This document shows positions 51,746 to 60,350 of a DNA stretch of 64,000 nt, in pieces. The stretch is from Butyricicoccus_A sp963601915 (GTDB lineage Bacteria; Bacillota; Clostridia; Oscillospirales; Butyricicoccaceae). The notes beneath the pieces are model-generated. The model saw only the letters and a list, made by a program, of their open reading frames with translations, was not told the DNA's origin and searched no databases. The position numbers and the translations under genes were made by a program. The stretch's first letter is position 1. Each line of letters opens with the position of its first letter. The DNA lies in assembly GCA_963601915.1 (NCBI GenBank), contig CAVCGL010000009.1, positions 43,274 to 107,273 of the forward strand, written 5' to 3'.

Positions 51746-51779
51746 AAAAAAATCAGGCAGAGCATATGCTCTGCCTGAC
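51746..51779 (-). terminator. Terminator of the oxidoreductase-isomerase operon
   Basis: Perfect 26-base palindrome (51753-51778, arms TCAGGCAGAGCAT) followed by TTTTTTT on the minus strand. Confidence 0.92.
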
Positions 51780-51806
51780 TCGTAGAAATATAAGAAAAGA
51801 AAAATG

Positions 51807-52772
51807 TTATTTGCTAATGGTAGCCTTCAATGCATCAATAGAGGTCTCCAGACCAGCCTCAACAGACATGGTGAGGTCTTCCATCTCCAGAGATACGTAG
51901 CCATCGTAACCCATCATGTGGCAAACGGAGAAGAATTCCTTCCACCACTGGAGGTCACGGCCGCAGCCAACAGCAACGTAGTTCCAAGTACGATCCTTGG
52001 AGCACTCTACCGGCAGGTTCTCCAGAAGGCCGTCAACGTCTACATTGTAGCGCTCCGGACGAGCATCCTTGCCGTGTACATAGAAGATCTTGTCGCCCAG
52101 TGCGCGAGCAGCTGCAATCGGCTCTGCGCCCTGAATCATCAGATGGGACGGATCCAGATTCAGACCCAGTACATCGGAATCCTCGCCGACAACTTCACAC
52201 AGCTTGTTGAAGGTGCGAACATTGTGAACCAGTGCGCCCGGGAACTCCTCGATAGCGATGCGCTTGACACCGTTTTCCTTAGCGATGCGGCAGGTTTCCT
52301 TCCACCATGCAGCAGCGGTCTCCCACTGATACTTCACGCCTTCCTTCATGTAAGAGAAGCCGTCGAAATCCGGCCACGAAACGGTAGATACGAACCAGTT
52401 CGGGGTCTTATCGCCCGGTGCGCCTGCCGGCAGACCGGACATGGTAACAACGGTGTCAACACCCAGCTTGCCAGCCAGAACCATGGTATCACGCATGGTC
52501 TTGGAGTGCTCATGACCCATCGGGGTGTCAATCAGCGGGTTGCCGGAGCAGTTCAGTGCAGAAATCTCCAGACCGCGGCTCTTGATTTCCTTCAGGAATG
52601 CTTCGCGCTTTGCATCATCGTTGATGTACTCCTCAGCGGACTCGATAAAATTGCAGCCGCCCCAGCCGCCAGCCGTCAGCTCTACAGCATCCAGACCGTA
52701 AGCTACGACCTTATCCAGCATCTCAGTCAGCGGGATCTTGCCAAATACATCGGTACAAATAGAAAGTTTCAT
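51807..52772 (-). CDS. Sugar phosphate isomerase/epimerase-type TIM-barrel protein
   Basis: 321 residues of the xylose-isomerase-like (AP endonuclease 2) barrel. Metal-ligand-type motifs: AIEEFPG near residue 175, LNLDPSHLMIQG near 213, HGKDARPE near 238 and SLEMED near 300. Family members act as epimerases, isomerases (IolE/IolI-like), 2-keto-inositol dehydratases, or partner enzymes of Gfo/Idh oxidoreductases in glycoside breakdown. It is 63 bases downstream of the Gfo/Idh gene in the same operon. GGAGG eight bases before ATG 52772. Exact substrate unknown. Confidence 0.88.
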   Translation of the reverse strand: MKLSICTDVFGKIPLTEMLDKVVAYGLDAVELTAGGWGGCNFIESAEEYINDDAKREAFLKEIKSRGLEISALNCSGNPLIDTPMGHEHSKTMRDTMVLAGKLGVDTVVTMSGLPAGAPGDKTPNWFVSTVSWPDFDGFSYMKEGVKYQWETAAAWWKETCRIAKENGVKRIAIEEFPGALVHNVRTFNKLCEVVGEDSDVLGLNLDPSHLMIQGAEPIAAARALGDKIFYVHGKDARPERYNVDVDGLLENLPVECSKDRTWNYVAVGCGRDLQWWKEFFSVCHMMGYDGYVSLEMEDLTMSVEAGLETSIDALKATISK

Positions 52773-52835
52773 CGGTATATCCTCCAATTTTGAGAAGCTA
52801 TCGGGGCAGTTGCCCCGATAGCGAATGCGTCAGTC

Positions 52836-54014
52836 TTACTTTACGTCTACCCAAACGGCGCCCTTATCTGCGGACTCTGCGCAAGCATTGATCCACTTGA
52901 TGCCGTCGATGCCGTGCTCCAGATCCGGATAAACAACGCTCTTTACGGTCTCTTCGTCGCCGCGATCCTTAGCAGCCATAACAACAGCAAAGCGCTTGTA
53001 CAGGTTGGACCAGGACTCGATCAGGCCGGTGTAGTGCAGTGCACCCAGACGCTCGTCTTCCTGTGCTGCCGGATCAAGGTAATCCATGCCGCGGTACAGC
53101 AGCTGCTCCGGCTGACCCTGTACCTGATACTTAACAACGTCCGGATGCATGTCGTTCCACTCCAGAGAAGCCTTGGAACCAACGATGCGGATGTGCTGAG
53201 AGGACATGTCGCCAGCGTTTACGCAGGAGCACCACATACGGCCAACAGCGCCGTCTTCGTAACGCATCAGAACGTAAGCATTGTCTTCCAGCGGGTAACG
53301 GGAGCCAACGAATGCCTGACGGTCACACAGAACCTGCTTCAGCTTCTGATCCGGGCAGATGAGCTGAGACATGTAGTACGTATGGGTGGACAGGTCGCCC
53401 AGAACGAATGCCTTACCTACCTTGGACGGATCCACGCGCCACTTCTGACCCTCAGACTTTACGTCGCCTTCTGGATCGCAGCCAAAGCCGTGTGCATAGC
53501 GCAGGTCAATCATGTTGATCTTGCCCAGCTTGCCGGAGGTTACCATGGCACGCATCTGCTGCAGCAGTTCAAAACCGGAGAAGCCATAGGTAACAGCAAC
53601 GATCTTGCCCTTTTCCTCTGCCAGCTTCTTGATTTCCTCGCCCTGCTCTACTTCGAAGAACAGCGGCTTCTCGCAGATAACATGCAGGCCAGCTTCCAGA
53701 GCAGCCTTGGTTACTTCGTAGTGCAGGAAGTTCGGGGTTGCTACGTCAACAACTTCGATGCCGTCCTCGCGCTTTGCCTCTGCCTCGAACATGGTCTTGT
53801 AATCCGGATAGCAGCGATCCTCATCCATGCACAGGTTGCGGCCAAACTCCTTGCAGCGCTCTGCGTCTACGTCGAATGCAGCAGCTTTCAGAACAAAAGA
53901 GGTGTTGTCGCGCATAGCGCCCAGACGATGCTTGTAGCCTACCTGAGAGGTCTTGCCTCCGCCAACGATACCCCAACGGAACGGTCTGTCAATCAATTTC
54001 TCGCCAATGTACAT
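52836..54014 (-). CDS. Gfo/Idh/MocA-family NAD(P)-dependent oxidoreductase
   Basis: 392 residues. Rossmann motif VGGGKTSQVGYKH near residue 16, then the catalytic-lysine motif CEKPLF near 113, and GDLSTHTYY near 201, where the His would be the proton donor. The C-terminal alpha/beta domain spans about 140-390. These enzymes oxidise sugars, inositols or, in the 3-oxidation route of glycosides, glucosides at C3. The pairing with the TIM-barrel protein and glycoside/sugar carriers supports sugar catabolism. Start ATG 54014 after AAAGGAAG. Confidence 0.9.
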   Translation of the reverse strand: MYIGEKLIDRPFRWGIVGGGKTSQVGYKHRLGAMRDNTSFVLKAAAFDVDAERCKEFGRNLCMDEDRCYPDYKTMFEAEAKREDGIEVVDVATPNFLHYEVTKAALEAGLHVICEKPLFFEVEQGEEIKKLAEEKGKIVAVTYGFSGFELLQQMRAMVTSGKLGKINMIDLRYAHGFGCDPEGDVKSEGQKWRVDPSKVGKAFVLGDLSTHTYYMSQLICPDQKLKQVLCDRQAFVGSRYPLEDNAYVLMRYEDGAVGRMWCSCVNAGDMSSQHIRIVGSKASLEWNDMHPDVVKYQVQGQPEQLLYRGMDYLDPAAQEDERLGALHYTGLIESWSNLYKRFAVVMAAKDRGDEETVKSVVYPDLEHGIDGIKWINACAESADKGAVWVDVK

Positions 54015-54203
54015 AATAGTTACTTCCTTTCCTGTTTCTCACTTTGTTTTAAAATAACTTGAATGGTCTCAACAAATTCAGAACACTTTGCTTTCGATTG
54101 TTGCTTGTTTGCTTTTTCAATCGGGTCAGCAGTATTGTCATTTTCAACAAATATTATGATGTTTATTTGTTATTTTTGTTCCTTGTGTTCTTTCTGAAAC
54201 TAG

Positions 54204-54262
54204 TATAATCTAAGAAGTACAAATGGTAAATACGCATGGTTGCTATAGAATTCATCGTATTT
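54204..54262. promoter_or_regulatory. Divergent control region between Gfo/Idh and AraC genes
   Basis: AGTATAATCT (54202-54211) reads as a -10 on both strands (TATAAT right, TATACT left with TTTACC 17 bases upstream). Downstream, AAATACG (54228-54234) and CGTATTT (54256-54262) form an inverted repeat, a likely AraC-family site. Confidence 0.45.
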
Positions 54263-54290
54263 GCTTTGAAAGAAATAGAGGTGTAAAAAA

Positions 54291-55169
54291 ATGAAAGGTG
54301 TTGATCCAGGCATCCTCCCGCAATCCCATTGCTCGACGTTTCAGCCGTCAGAATTTGCGAGAAAGAACCTGATCTATATGACTTGGTGCGGTCACTACTA
54401 CTGTACCGGACAATACTATATGGATCGAGACAGCTATCCGGAAGCTCTGCTGCTGTTTGTGCGCAACGGCGAAATGGATGTCAAATACAAGCACAAGTCC
54501 TATACGATTCACAAGGGTGATGTTTTGCTGCTCGACTGTGTTAATCCTCACTACTACCGCTCTCACGACGGCACAGAGTTCGTCTATCTCCATTTTGACG
54601 GCGGCAATTCTCATGCACTGGTCGAGTATGTCATCGAGCTGAACGGCGGCCCTGTATTCCGTCAGGATGAAAACATGGAAATCGGCAAAGAGCTATACGA
54701 AACCGCATTGATGCATGAAAAAGGCACCGTACAGCCTCCTTTATATATTTCCACGTGGATTACGCAACTTTTATACAAGCTTTCTCTCTCCGCCGTTCCA
54801 CCCATCGAAGAGAACGCGCCAATCAGCGAAGCCATTCGATATATTCTCGCGCACGTCGGAGAACCCATTACACTGGATGAGCTGTCTCAGCTGACAAACT
54901 TCAGTCCGTACTACTTATCGCATCTGTTTAAAAAACAGACCGGCTATTCTCCCTCCGAATACATCATTAACACCCGCTTGGAAAAAGCACAGCGGTTGCT
55001 GACGCACAGCCGAAAATCCGTGGCGGAAATCGCCTATGAGGTCGGCTACGGCTCCGCGAGCAGCTTTATCAATGTATTCACGCGTAAGGTCGGATGTACA
55101 CCGAAAACCTACCGCACCCAACAGCAGAGCGGCAATGTACTCGCCAGCAACGACATGGAACTGTTTTAA
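54291..55169 (+). CDS. AraC-family transcriptional regulator
   Basis: 292 residues. N-terminal cupin-like sensor (about 20-150; LFVRNGEMDVKYKHKSYTIHKGDVLLLD) and two C-terminal HTH units (about 185-285; LDELSQLTNFSPYYLSHLFKKQTGYSPSEYI and VAEIAYEVGYGSASSFINVFTRKVGCTP). Such proteins respond to sugars. Divergent from the Gfo/Idh operon, its most likely target, with a shared control region. GAGGTG before ATG 54291; terminator at 55178. Confidence 0.93.
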   Translation: MKGVDPGILPQSHCSTFQPSEFARKNLIYMTWCGHYYCTGQYYMDRDSYPEALLLFVRNGEMDVKYKHKSYTIHKGDVLLLDCVNPHYYRSHDGTEFVYLHFDGGNSHALVEYVIELNGGPVFRQDENMEIGKELYETALMHEKGTVQPPLYISTWITQLLYKLSLSAVPPIEENAPISEAIRYILAHVGEPITLDELSQLTNFSPYYLSHLFKKQTGYSPSEYIINTRLEKAQRLLTHSRKSVAEIAYEVGYGSASSFINVFTRKVGCTPKTYRTQQQSGNVLASNDMELF

Positions 55170-55177
55170 CCGACAAA

Positions 55178-55207
55178 GACCGAAGCACATGTGCTCCGGT
55201 CTTTTTT
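55178..55207 (+). terminator. Terminator of the AraC gene
   Basis: GACCG-A-AGCAC/GTGCT-C-CGGTC hairpin followed by TTTTTT. Confidence 0.9.
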
Positions 55208-55282
55208 CTGTCGAGGATTTGCGTCAAAATTGCGCGTTTCTGCTTTTAGTTTATCTATCTTGTTTTTGCGGTTTCCCCACAT

Positions 55283-55334
55283 AAAAAAGCAGCCATTGTC
55301 CGTCTCATTGGGGGATGAGACAAACAACAGCTGC
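55283..55334 (-). terminator. Terminator of the sugar-binding lipoprotein gene
   Basis: Long stem GCAGC...GTCTCAT/ATGAGAC...GCTGC with a small internal loop and TTTTTT on the minus strand. The 118 bases between it and the gene stop at 55453 hold no gene I can support. Confidence 0.8.
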
Positions 55335-55452
55335 TATGCCGCGTTCATTCGATTGCCCTAAAATCCCAAGCGGGCAATCAAAACATCAAAAGTCAAGTGG
55401 CAGGTTCCGAGAGAACGAGCCTACTATGAAAGAGAAAAGTGGAACTGTCCGA

Positions 55453-56484
55453 TTACATGTAATCAGCTACGTTATCCTTGGTTACCGGCTCAAACGGAAT
55501 CCAGAAAATCGAATCGCTGTAGTCCTGACCAGAAGTATCCAGTGCACCGAGGTCTTCCATACCAGTGCCCAGCTTCTTGCCGTTAATCATGTTGTCCGCA
55601 GCAATTACTGCGCCCTTGCCCTGTCCTACCGGATTCTGGAATACGGTCATAGCCATATCGCCATCCTGAACAGCCTTTGCGCCGTCAGCCGTGCAGTCGA
55701 TACCAACGATCGGGAACGTAATGTCCACGCCGGCATCCTTGCATGCTTCTACTGCGCCCAGTGCCATTGCGTCATTGTTTGCAATGATGCAGTCAAATTC
55801 CTTGCCGGAAGTCAGCAGCGGCTGAATCATTTCCTGTGCGGTCGGGCGGTCATAGTCCGCAACAACCGGAGCGGAAGCCTCTACCGGATTCAAGCCGTTG
55901 TCCTTGAGCGCCTTGATAACGCCTTCCGAACGCTTGGTGGTAGAAACCTGACCCAGTGTGCCCTGAATCATCAGGTACTTCACTTCCTTCTGGCCCTTTT
56001 CCTTGAAGTAATTGGCCAGATATTCGCCCTGGAAGTAGCCGGACGTGTCCTCATTGGAGCCAACGTAGGTTACGTTGTCTGCTGCCAGCTCGGAATAATT
56101 CGTAGGCGGACGGTTTACGAATACGAGATTCTTCTCGCCAACCGCATCGATCAAAGACTGCGTGCCGTCTGCGTCAACCGGCAGACAAATAACAGCCTCT
56201 GCGCCGCCGTTTACTGCGGTCTCGATGTACTGGATCTGCTTGGACGAGTCGTTCTGTGCGTCCTGCGATACGATCTTGTAGCCGAGCGGTTCTGCTTCCG
56301 CTACCATCGCCTCTTCAATCGACGACATAAATTCATCGCGGGATGCCATAACAAAAGTCAGCTCGGTCAGACCGTCCTTGTTAGATGCCGCCGAACCGGA
56401 ATCACCGGATCCGCCACAGCCAGCCAATGCGCCAGCACATGTTACGCCTGCCATCAGAATCGCCATTGTTCGCTTCAGTTTCAT
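55453..56484 (-). CDS. Sugar ABC transporter substrate-binding lipoprotein
   Basis: 343 residues. Lipoprotein signal peptide with lipobox GALAGC (Cys at about 22), then a ribose/galactose-type type-I periplasmic-binding fold (LTFVMASRDEFMSSIEEAM, AVICLPVDADGTQSLIDAV, DCIIANNDAMALGAVEACKDAG). It would capture a sugar or inositol-like ligand outside the cell. There is no permease or ATPase gene beside it, so it must use a transporter encoded elsewhere. AGAGAGGAAATAAGG precedes the ATG at 56484; a possible -10 TATGAT lies near 56625. Confidence 0.9.
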   Translation of the reverse strand: MKLKRTMAILMAGVTCAGALAGCGGSGDSGSAASNKDGLTELTFVMASRDEFMSSIEEAMVAEAEPLGYKIVSQDAQNDSSKQIQYIETAVNGGAEAVICLPVDADGTQSLIDAVGEKNLVFVNRPPTNYSELAADNVTYVGSNEDTSGYFQGEYLANYFKEKGQKEVKYLMIQGTLGQVSTTKRSEGVIKALKDNGLNPVEASAPVVADYDRPTAQEMIQPLLTSGKEFDCIIANNDAMALGAVEACKDAGVDITFPIVGIDCTADGAKAVQDGDMAMTVFQNPVGQGKGAVIAADNMINGKKLGTGMEDLGALDTSGQDYSDSIFWIPFEPVTKDNVADYM

Positions 56485-56711
56485 CCTTATTTCCTCTCTT
56501 TCTGTTACGTCACAGATTCATTGTTGCAATGAACAAGGAGTCTCTCTTTTCCGCCGCGGCATGTGCAGAAATTCCTTCTCCTTACAAAGCAGTTGCTTTT
56601 TTGAACTGTTTCTTCTGTCACCCGTATCATACCAAAAAATCTTGCTGTTGAACATAGGCTTTTTTGTTTCTTTGTTCATCAATTTTGTTATTCCCAATCA
56701 CTTCCATTTTT

Positions 56712-57068
56712 TCAGCTCTTATCTGCCGGCTGGAACAAAATTGCCGTCAGCAAGCCAAAGAATACCGCCGCCGAAATGCCGCCTGCCGCAGCTCTGACGC
56801 CGCCGGTAAACGCACCGAGCAGGCCTTGCTGCCCAACCGCTTCTTTGACGCCTTCTGCCAACGTGCAGCCAAACCCCAGCAGCGGCACGGTAGCGCCCGC
56901 TCCCGCCCAGTTTTTGAACGGCTCATACACGCCAATCGCCGTCAGTATCACACCAAGCACCACATAGGCGGTCAAAATCCGCGCCGGTGTCAGCTTGGTC
57001 TTATCAATCAAAATCTGGCTCAGCGCGCAGATAGTCCCTCCTGTTATAAACGCATAGAAATATTGCAA
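56712..57068 (-). CDS. spoVAE: Stage V sporulation protein AE
   Basis: 118 residues, about four membrane segments, with the family core GVYEPFKNWAGAGATVPLLGFGCTLAEGVKEAV. Part of the SpoVA channel that moves calcium-dipicolinate into the forespore and out at germination. The start is a TTG directly after the spoVAD stop, with AAGGGTGAG six bases upstream. Last gene of the spoVAC-D-E unit; I see no terminator after it. Confidence 0.93.
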   Translation of the reverse strand: MQYFYAFITGGTICALSQILIDKTKLTPARILTAYVVLGVILTAIGVYEPFKNWAGAGATVPLLGFGCTLAEGVKEAVGQQGLLGAFTGGVRAAAGGISAAVFFGLLTAILFQPADKS

Positions 57069-58100
57069 TTAGGACTCACCCTTTCCCACGTGTTCCAACA
57101 CGGCAGCATGGCAGATGCCGGGAATGCTCTCTCCCTGCTGCACGCTGGTCGGACTCATCAGTGCCCCTGTCGCCGCGACAATCACACGCCGCAGCTCTCC
57201 GGATGCCAGCCGCGGCAAAATATGCGCGCACAGCACGGATGCCACACAGCCGCAGCCCGAACCGCCCGCGTGGACATCCTGTTTTTCTGAAAACAGCAGA
57301 ATCCCGCAGTCCTGATGCTTGTCCGCCAGCACAATGCTGTTGTCCTGCGCCATCGTGCACAGCAGCCGCGAGCCGACGCGCCCCAAATCGCCGGTATAAA
57401 TGACATCATAATCCCCCGGATGCGTGCCCGTATCGCTGAGCAGCGTGCGAATCGTGTCATAGGCCGCCGGAGCCATCGCCGCTCCCATATTATTGGCATC
57501 AGTCACGCCGAGATCGCAGATTCTGCCAAAACACGCATGGGTCAGGCGCACAGACGCCTGTACGTCTGCATGGCTCAAAATGCAGGCACCGGCCGCTGTC
57601 GCCGTCCATTGGGCGGTCGGCGTGCGCTGTCCGCCATAGGCGAGCGGAAAGCGGTATTGCCGCTCTGCCGTGCAGAAATGCGATGATGCCGCCGCACAGA
57701 CGCGCTGGGCATAGCCGCCGTCAATCATACATCCCGCCAGCAGCAAGCCTTCTATCATCGTAGAGCACGCACCGTACACGCCGAGATATGGCACCTGCGT
57801 GCCGCGCGCCGCATAGCTGGACGCGACACACTGGCCAAGCAAATCTCCCGCAATCATGAAATCTAACGCGGAAACCGGCAAGCCGCATTGATTCGCCGCT
57901 AAGCTGACGGCGACTTTCTGCAAATGCATCTCCGCCTTTTCCCATGTCGCCTCCCCGCACATCGTGTCCGAAAACAGCTGGTCAAATTCCGCACCGAGCG
58001 GCCCTTCCTGCTCCTTTTTCCCGCCGACAGCTGCCCATGCAGACAGCATCGGCGGCTGTTCAAAGGCAATTGTACTCATGCCCATTCGTTTTCCTACCAT
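57069..58100 (-). CDS. spoVAD: Stage V sporulation protein AD
   Basis: 343 residues. Thiolase/ketoacyl-synthase-like fold; SpoVAD of Bacillus binds dipicolinic acid at the inner spore membrane. Family patterns include DFMIAGDLLGQCVASSY, PYLGVYGACSTM, and DVIYTGDLGRVGS. I start at ATG 58100, six bases after GGAGG; a longer frame has no better site. Eleven bases after spoVAC and zero before spoVAE. Confidence 0.94.
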   Translation of the reverse strand: MVGKRMGMSTIAFEQPPMLSAWAAVGGKKEQEGPLGAEFDQLFSDTMCGEATWEKAEMHLQKVAVSLAANQCGLPVSALDFMIAGDLLGQCVASSYAARGTQVPYLGVYGACSTMIEGLLLAGCMIDGGYAQRVCAAASSHFCTAERQYRFPLAYGGQRTPTAQWTATAAGACILSHADVQASVRLTHACFGRICDLGVTDANNMGAAMAPAAYDTIRTLLSDTGTHPGDYDVIYTGDLGRVGSRLLCTMAQDNSIVLADKHQDCGILLFSEKQDVHAGGSGCGCVASVLCAHILPRLASGELRRVIVAATGALMSPTSVQQGESIPGICHAAVLEHVGKGES

Positions 58101-58111
58101 GCCTGACCTCC

Positions 58112-58555
58112 TCACGCACCGCCAAATACCGCCAGCACAATGCCATACACGATAGACGTACTGATGCCGTACACGAGCACCGGCCCCGCAATCGTAAACA
58201 TTTTCGCCGCCGTGCCGAGCACCAAGCCTTCACTCTTAAATTCCAGCGCCGGCGCTGCCACAGAATTGCTGAAGCCGGTAATCGGCACCAGCGTTCCTGC
58301 TCCTGCGTGCTTGGCAAGCTTTTCATACACATGCAGTCCGGTAAGCAGGGCAGACAGGGCAATGAGTGTGATAGACACGGCCGTGCCCGCGTCTTTTTCA
58401 TTCAGTCCAAGCATCTGCCAAAAGGCGAGGATGCCTTGTCCCAGCGCACAGATGCCGCCGCCGACCAAAAATGCCCACAGCATGTCTTTTCCGAGCGGCG
58501 ATTTTTTGCAGCATTTTTCAATCAGCTGTTGATACTGCTTTGGTGTCGGTTGCAT
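58112..58555 (-). CDS. spoVAC: Stage V sporulation protein AC
   Basis: 147 residues, four or five membrane segments, with HAGAGTLVPITGFSNSVAAPALEFKSEG as the family core. SpoVAC of Bacillus acts as the mechanosensitive part of the dipicolinate channel. First gene of spoVAC-D-E; no spoVAA, AB or AF is adjacent, as usual in Clostridia. GGAGG before ATG 58555, and a sigma-G promoter at 58580-58609. Confidence 0.95.
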   Translation of the reverse strand: MQPTPKQYQQLIEKCCKKSPLGKDMLWAFLVGGGICALGQGILAFWQMLGLNEKDAGTAVSITLIALSALLTGLHVYEKLAKHAGAGTLVPITGFSNSVAAPALEFKSEGLVLGTAAKMFTIAGPVLVYGISTSIVYGIVLAVFGGA

Positions 58556-58579
58556 ACCAATCCCTCCGTTTCTTTGGAT

Positions 58580-58609
58580 TAGTATGCATCACCTGCGCGC
58601 AATCCATGC
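58580..58609 (-). promoter_or_regulatory. Sigma-G (forespore) promoter of spoVAC-D-E
   Basis: GCATG, 18 bases, CATACTA on the minus strand, an exact fit to the sigma-G pattern GNATR-N18-CATNNTA, 24 bases before the spoVAC start. Confidence 0.85.
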
Positions 58610-58610
58610 A

Positions 58611-58648
58611 TAAAAAAAGCGACCGCAGCCAAAAAAGCCGCAGTCGCC
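58611..58648 (-). terminator. Terminator of glgA
   Basis: Arms GCGACTGCGGC and GCTGCGGTCGC pair with two G-U steps, then TTTTTTT on the minus strand. Confidence 0.85.
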
Positions 58649-58667
58649 ACATGTATTTTTTCAGATA

Positions 58668-60110
58668 TTACAGCAGAGAATCGTACAGTTCTTCGTAGAT
58701 CTTCGCAGAGGCTGTCCACGAATAATCCTTCGTCATGCCGCGCTCGACAATCGCCTTCCATGCTTCCGGCTCATCATAGAACACCTGCTCTGCATAGAAG
58801 ATGGTATTGAGCATCTCATCCGCATTATAGTTTGCAAACGAGAAGCCTGTACCCGTCTGCTCAAAGCGGTTGTACGGCTGTACGGTATCACGCAGACCGC
58901 CAGTCTCCCGCACAATCGGAACGGTGCCATAGCGCAGAGAAATCAACTGCGTCAGGCCGCATGGCTCAAACCGCGACGGCATCAGCATGGCATCTGCTGC
59001 CGCATACACGCGGTGCGCACGCGTCTCGTTGAACAGAATATTGGCGGATACCTGTCCCTTACGCGTCCATTCATAATACCGGAACAGGTTTTCATAGCGC
59101 GGATCACCGGTACCGATGATGACCAGCTGTACCCGCGAGGTCAGCAGTCGTTCCATGACCCACTCGACCAAATCCAAACCCTTCTGGTCGGTCAAACGGG
59201 TAATCATGGCGATCATCATGACATCCGGGTCCTCCGGCATACCCAGCTCGCGCTGAATTGCCAATTTACATGCCTTTTTGCCCTCTTCAAAGGTTTTTGC
59301 ATCATAATTTTCCGCAATCATCGTATCGGTTGCCGGATCATACAAATCATAGTCGATGCCGTTGACAATGCCCCACAGCGAATCCGAGCGGGCATTGAGC
59401 AGACCGTCCAGTCCTTCGCCATAGTACGGCATACGAATCTCATTTGCGTAGGTATTGCTGACCGTCGTAATACGATCTGCATAGACCAGACCGCCCTTCA
59501 GCATATTGGCATCCCGATGGAATTCCATGCGTCCCAGCGTAAATACATGTCCCGGCAGACCGGTAAAGCGGCGCATGGTCTGAATATCCCAAATACCTTG
59601 GAACTTCAGGTTATGCACGGTCATAATGGTGCGGATACCGCGGAAGAACGGATTGTTCTGAAACATTTCATGCAGGAATACCGGAATCAAGGCAGTCTGC
59701 CAATCATGGCAGTGAATAATATCCGGACGGAAACCAATGACCGGCAGCATGGAGAGCACCGCCTTGGAGAAAAAGCTGAATTTCTGAATATCCCACAGAA
59801 TATCGCTGTACAGCCGTTCGCCCTGAAAGAAATGCTCATTGTCAATGTAATAATAGCGAATGCCATCAAATTCACACGTCATAATACCGACATAAAAATT
59901 GCCCAGTTCGCCCAGATCCATATAGAAGCTGTCGAAATAGGAAAATCTGCTGCGGTATTTTTGCGGAATGCTGGTGTAGTCCGGAATGACAACGCGGACA
60001 TCATATTTTTCTTTATCCAATGATTTCGGAAGTGCTCCGACAACATCAGCTAAACCGCCTGTTTTGACAAACGGCACGCACTCCGATGCTGCAAACAATA
60101 TATTTTTCAT
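58668..60110 (-). CDS. glgA: Glycogen synthase
   Basis: GT5 ADP-glucose-dependent glucan synthase, 480 aa. The N-terminal KTGGLADVVGALP motif (about 15-27) binds ADP-glucose; the second domain holds PSRFEPCGLTQL (near 375) with the catalytic Glu. It lengthens alpha-1,4-glucan chains as carbon store, a common link with sporulation. No glgB/C/D/P neighbour in the window. Start ATG 60110, nine bases after GGAGG; a consensus promoter lies at 60221-60249. Confidence 0.96.
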   Translation of the reverse strand: MKNILFAASECVPFVKTGGLADVVGALPKSLDKEKYDVRVVIPDYTSIPQKYRSRFSYFDSFYMDLGELGNFYVGIMTCEFDGIRYYYIDNEHFFQGERLYSDILWDIQKFSFFSKAVLSMLPVIGFRPDIIHCHDWQTALIPVFLHEMFQNNPFFRGIRTIMTVHNLKFQGIWDIQTMRRFTGLPGHVFTLGRMEFHRDANMLKGGLVYADRITTVSNTYANEIRMPYYGEGLDGLLNARSDSLWGIVNGIDYDLYDPATDTMIAENYDAKTFEEGKKACKLAIQRELGMPEDPDVMMIAMITRLTDQKGLDLVEWVMERLLTSRVQLVIIGTGDPRYENLFRYYEWTRKGQVSANILFNETRAHRVYAAADAMLMPSRFEPCGLTQLISLRYGTVPIVRETGGLRDTVQPYNRFEQTGTGFSFANYNADEMLNTIFYAEQVFYDEPEAWKAIVERGMTKDYSWTASAKIYEELYDSLL

Positions 60111-60220
60111 TATTGATTCCCTCCATCCTGATGAATCAAACCGTTTCTCTCTGTATGCTCTTCCCTCCATATAGCTGTGAATATGCCACAGTTACTGTAT
60201 CTCACTACTTTATATCTTAT

Positions 60221-60249
60221 ATTATAAAATATTTATTTGGCACTGTCAA
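60221..60249 (-). promoter_or_regulatory. Consensus promoter of glgA
   Basis: TTGACA, 17 bases, TATAAT on the minus strand, about 110 bases before the start. Confidence 0.88.
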
Positions 60250-60350
60250 CGGACGATTTATGAGATATGTCTACGTTTTTGTGCATATTTTCGCCATTTT
60301 TTACCATTTTAGCGCACACGCCGTTGATTTCTGTGCAGGTTTACGGGTTA

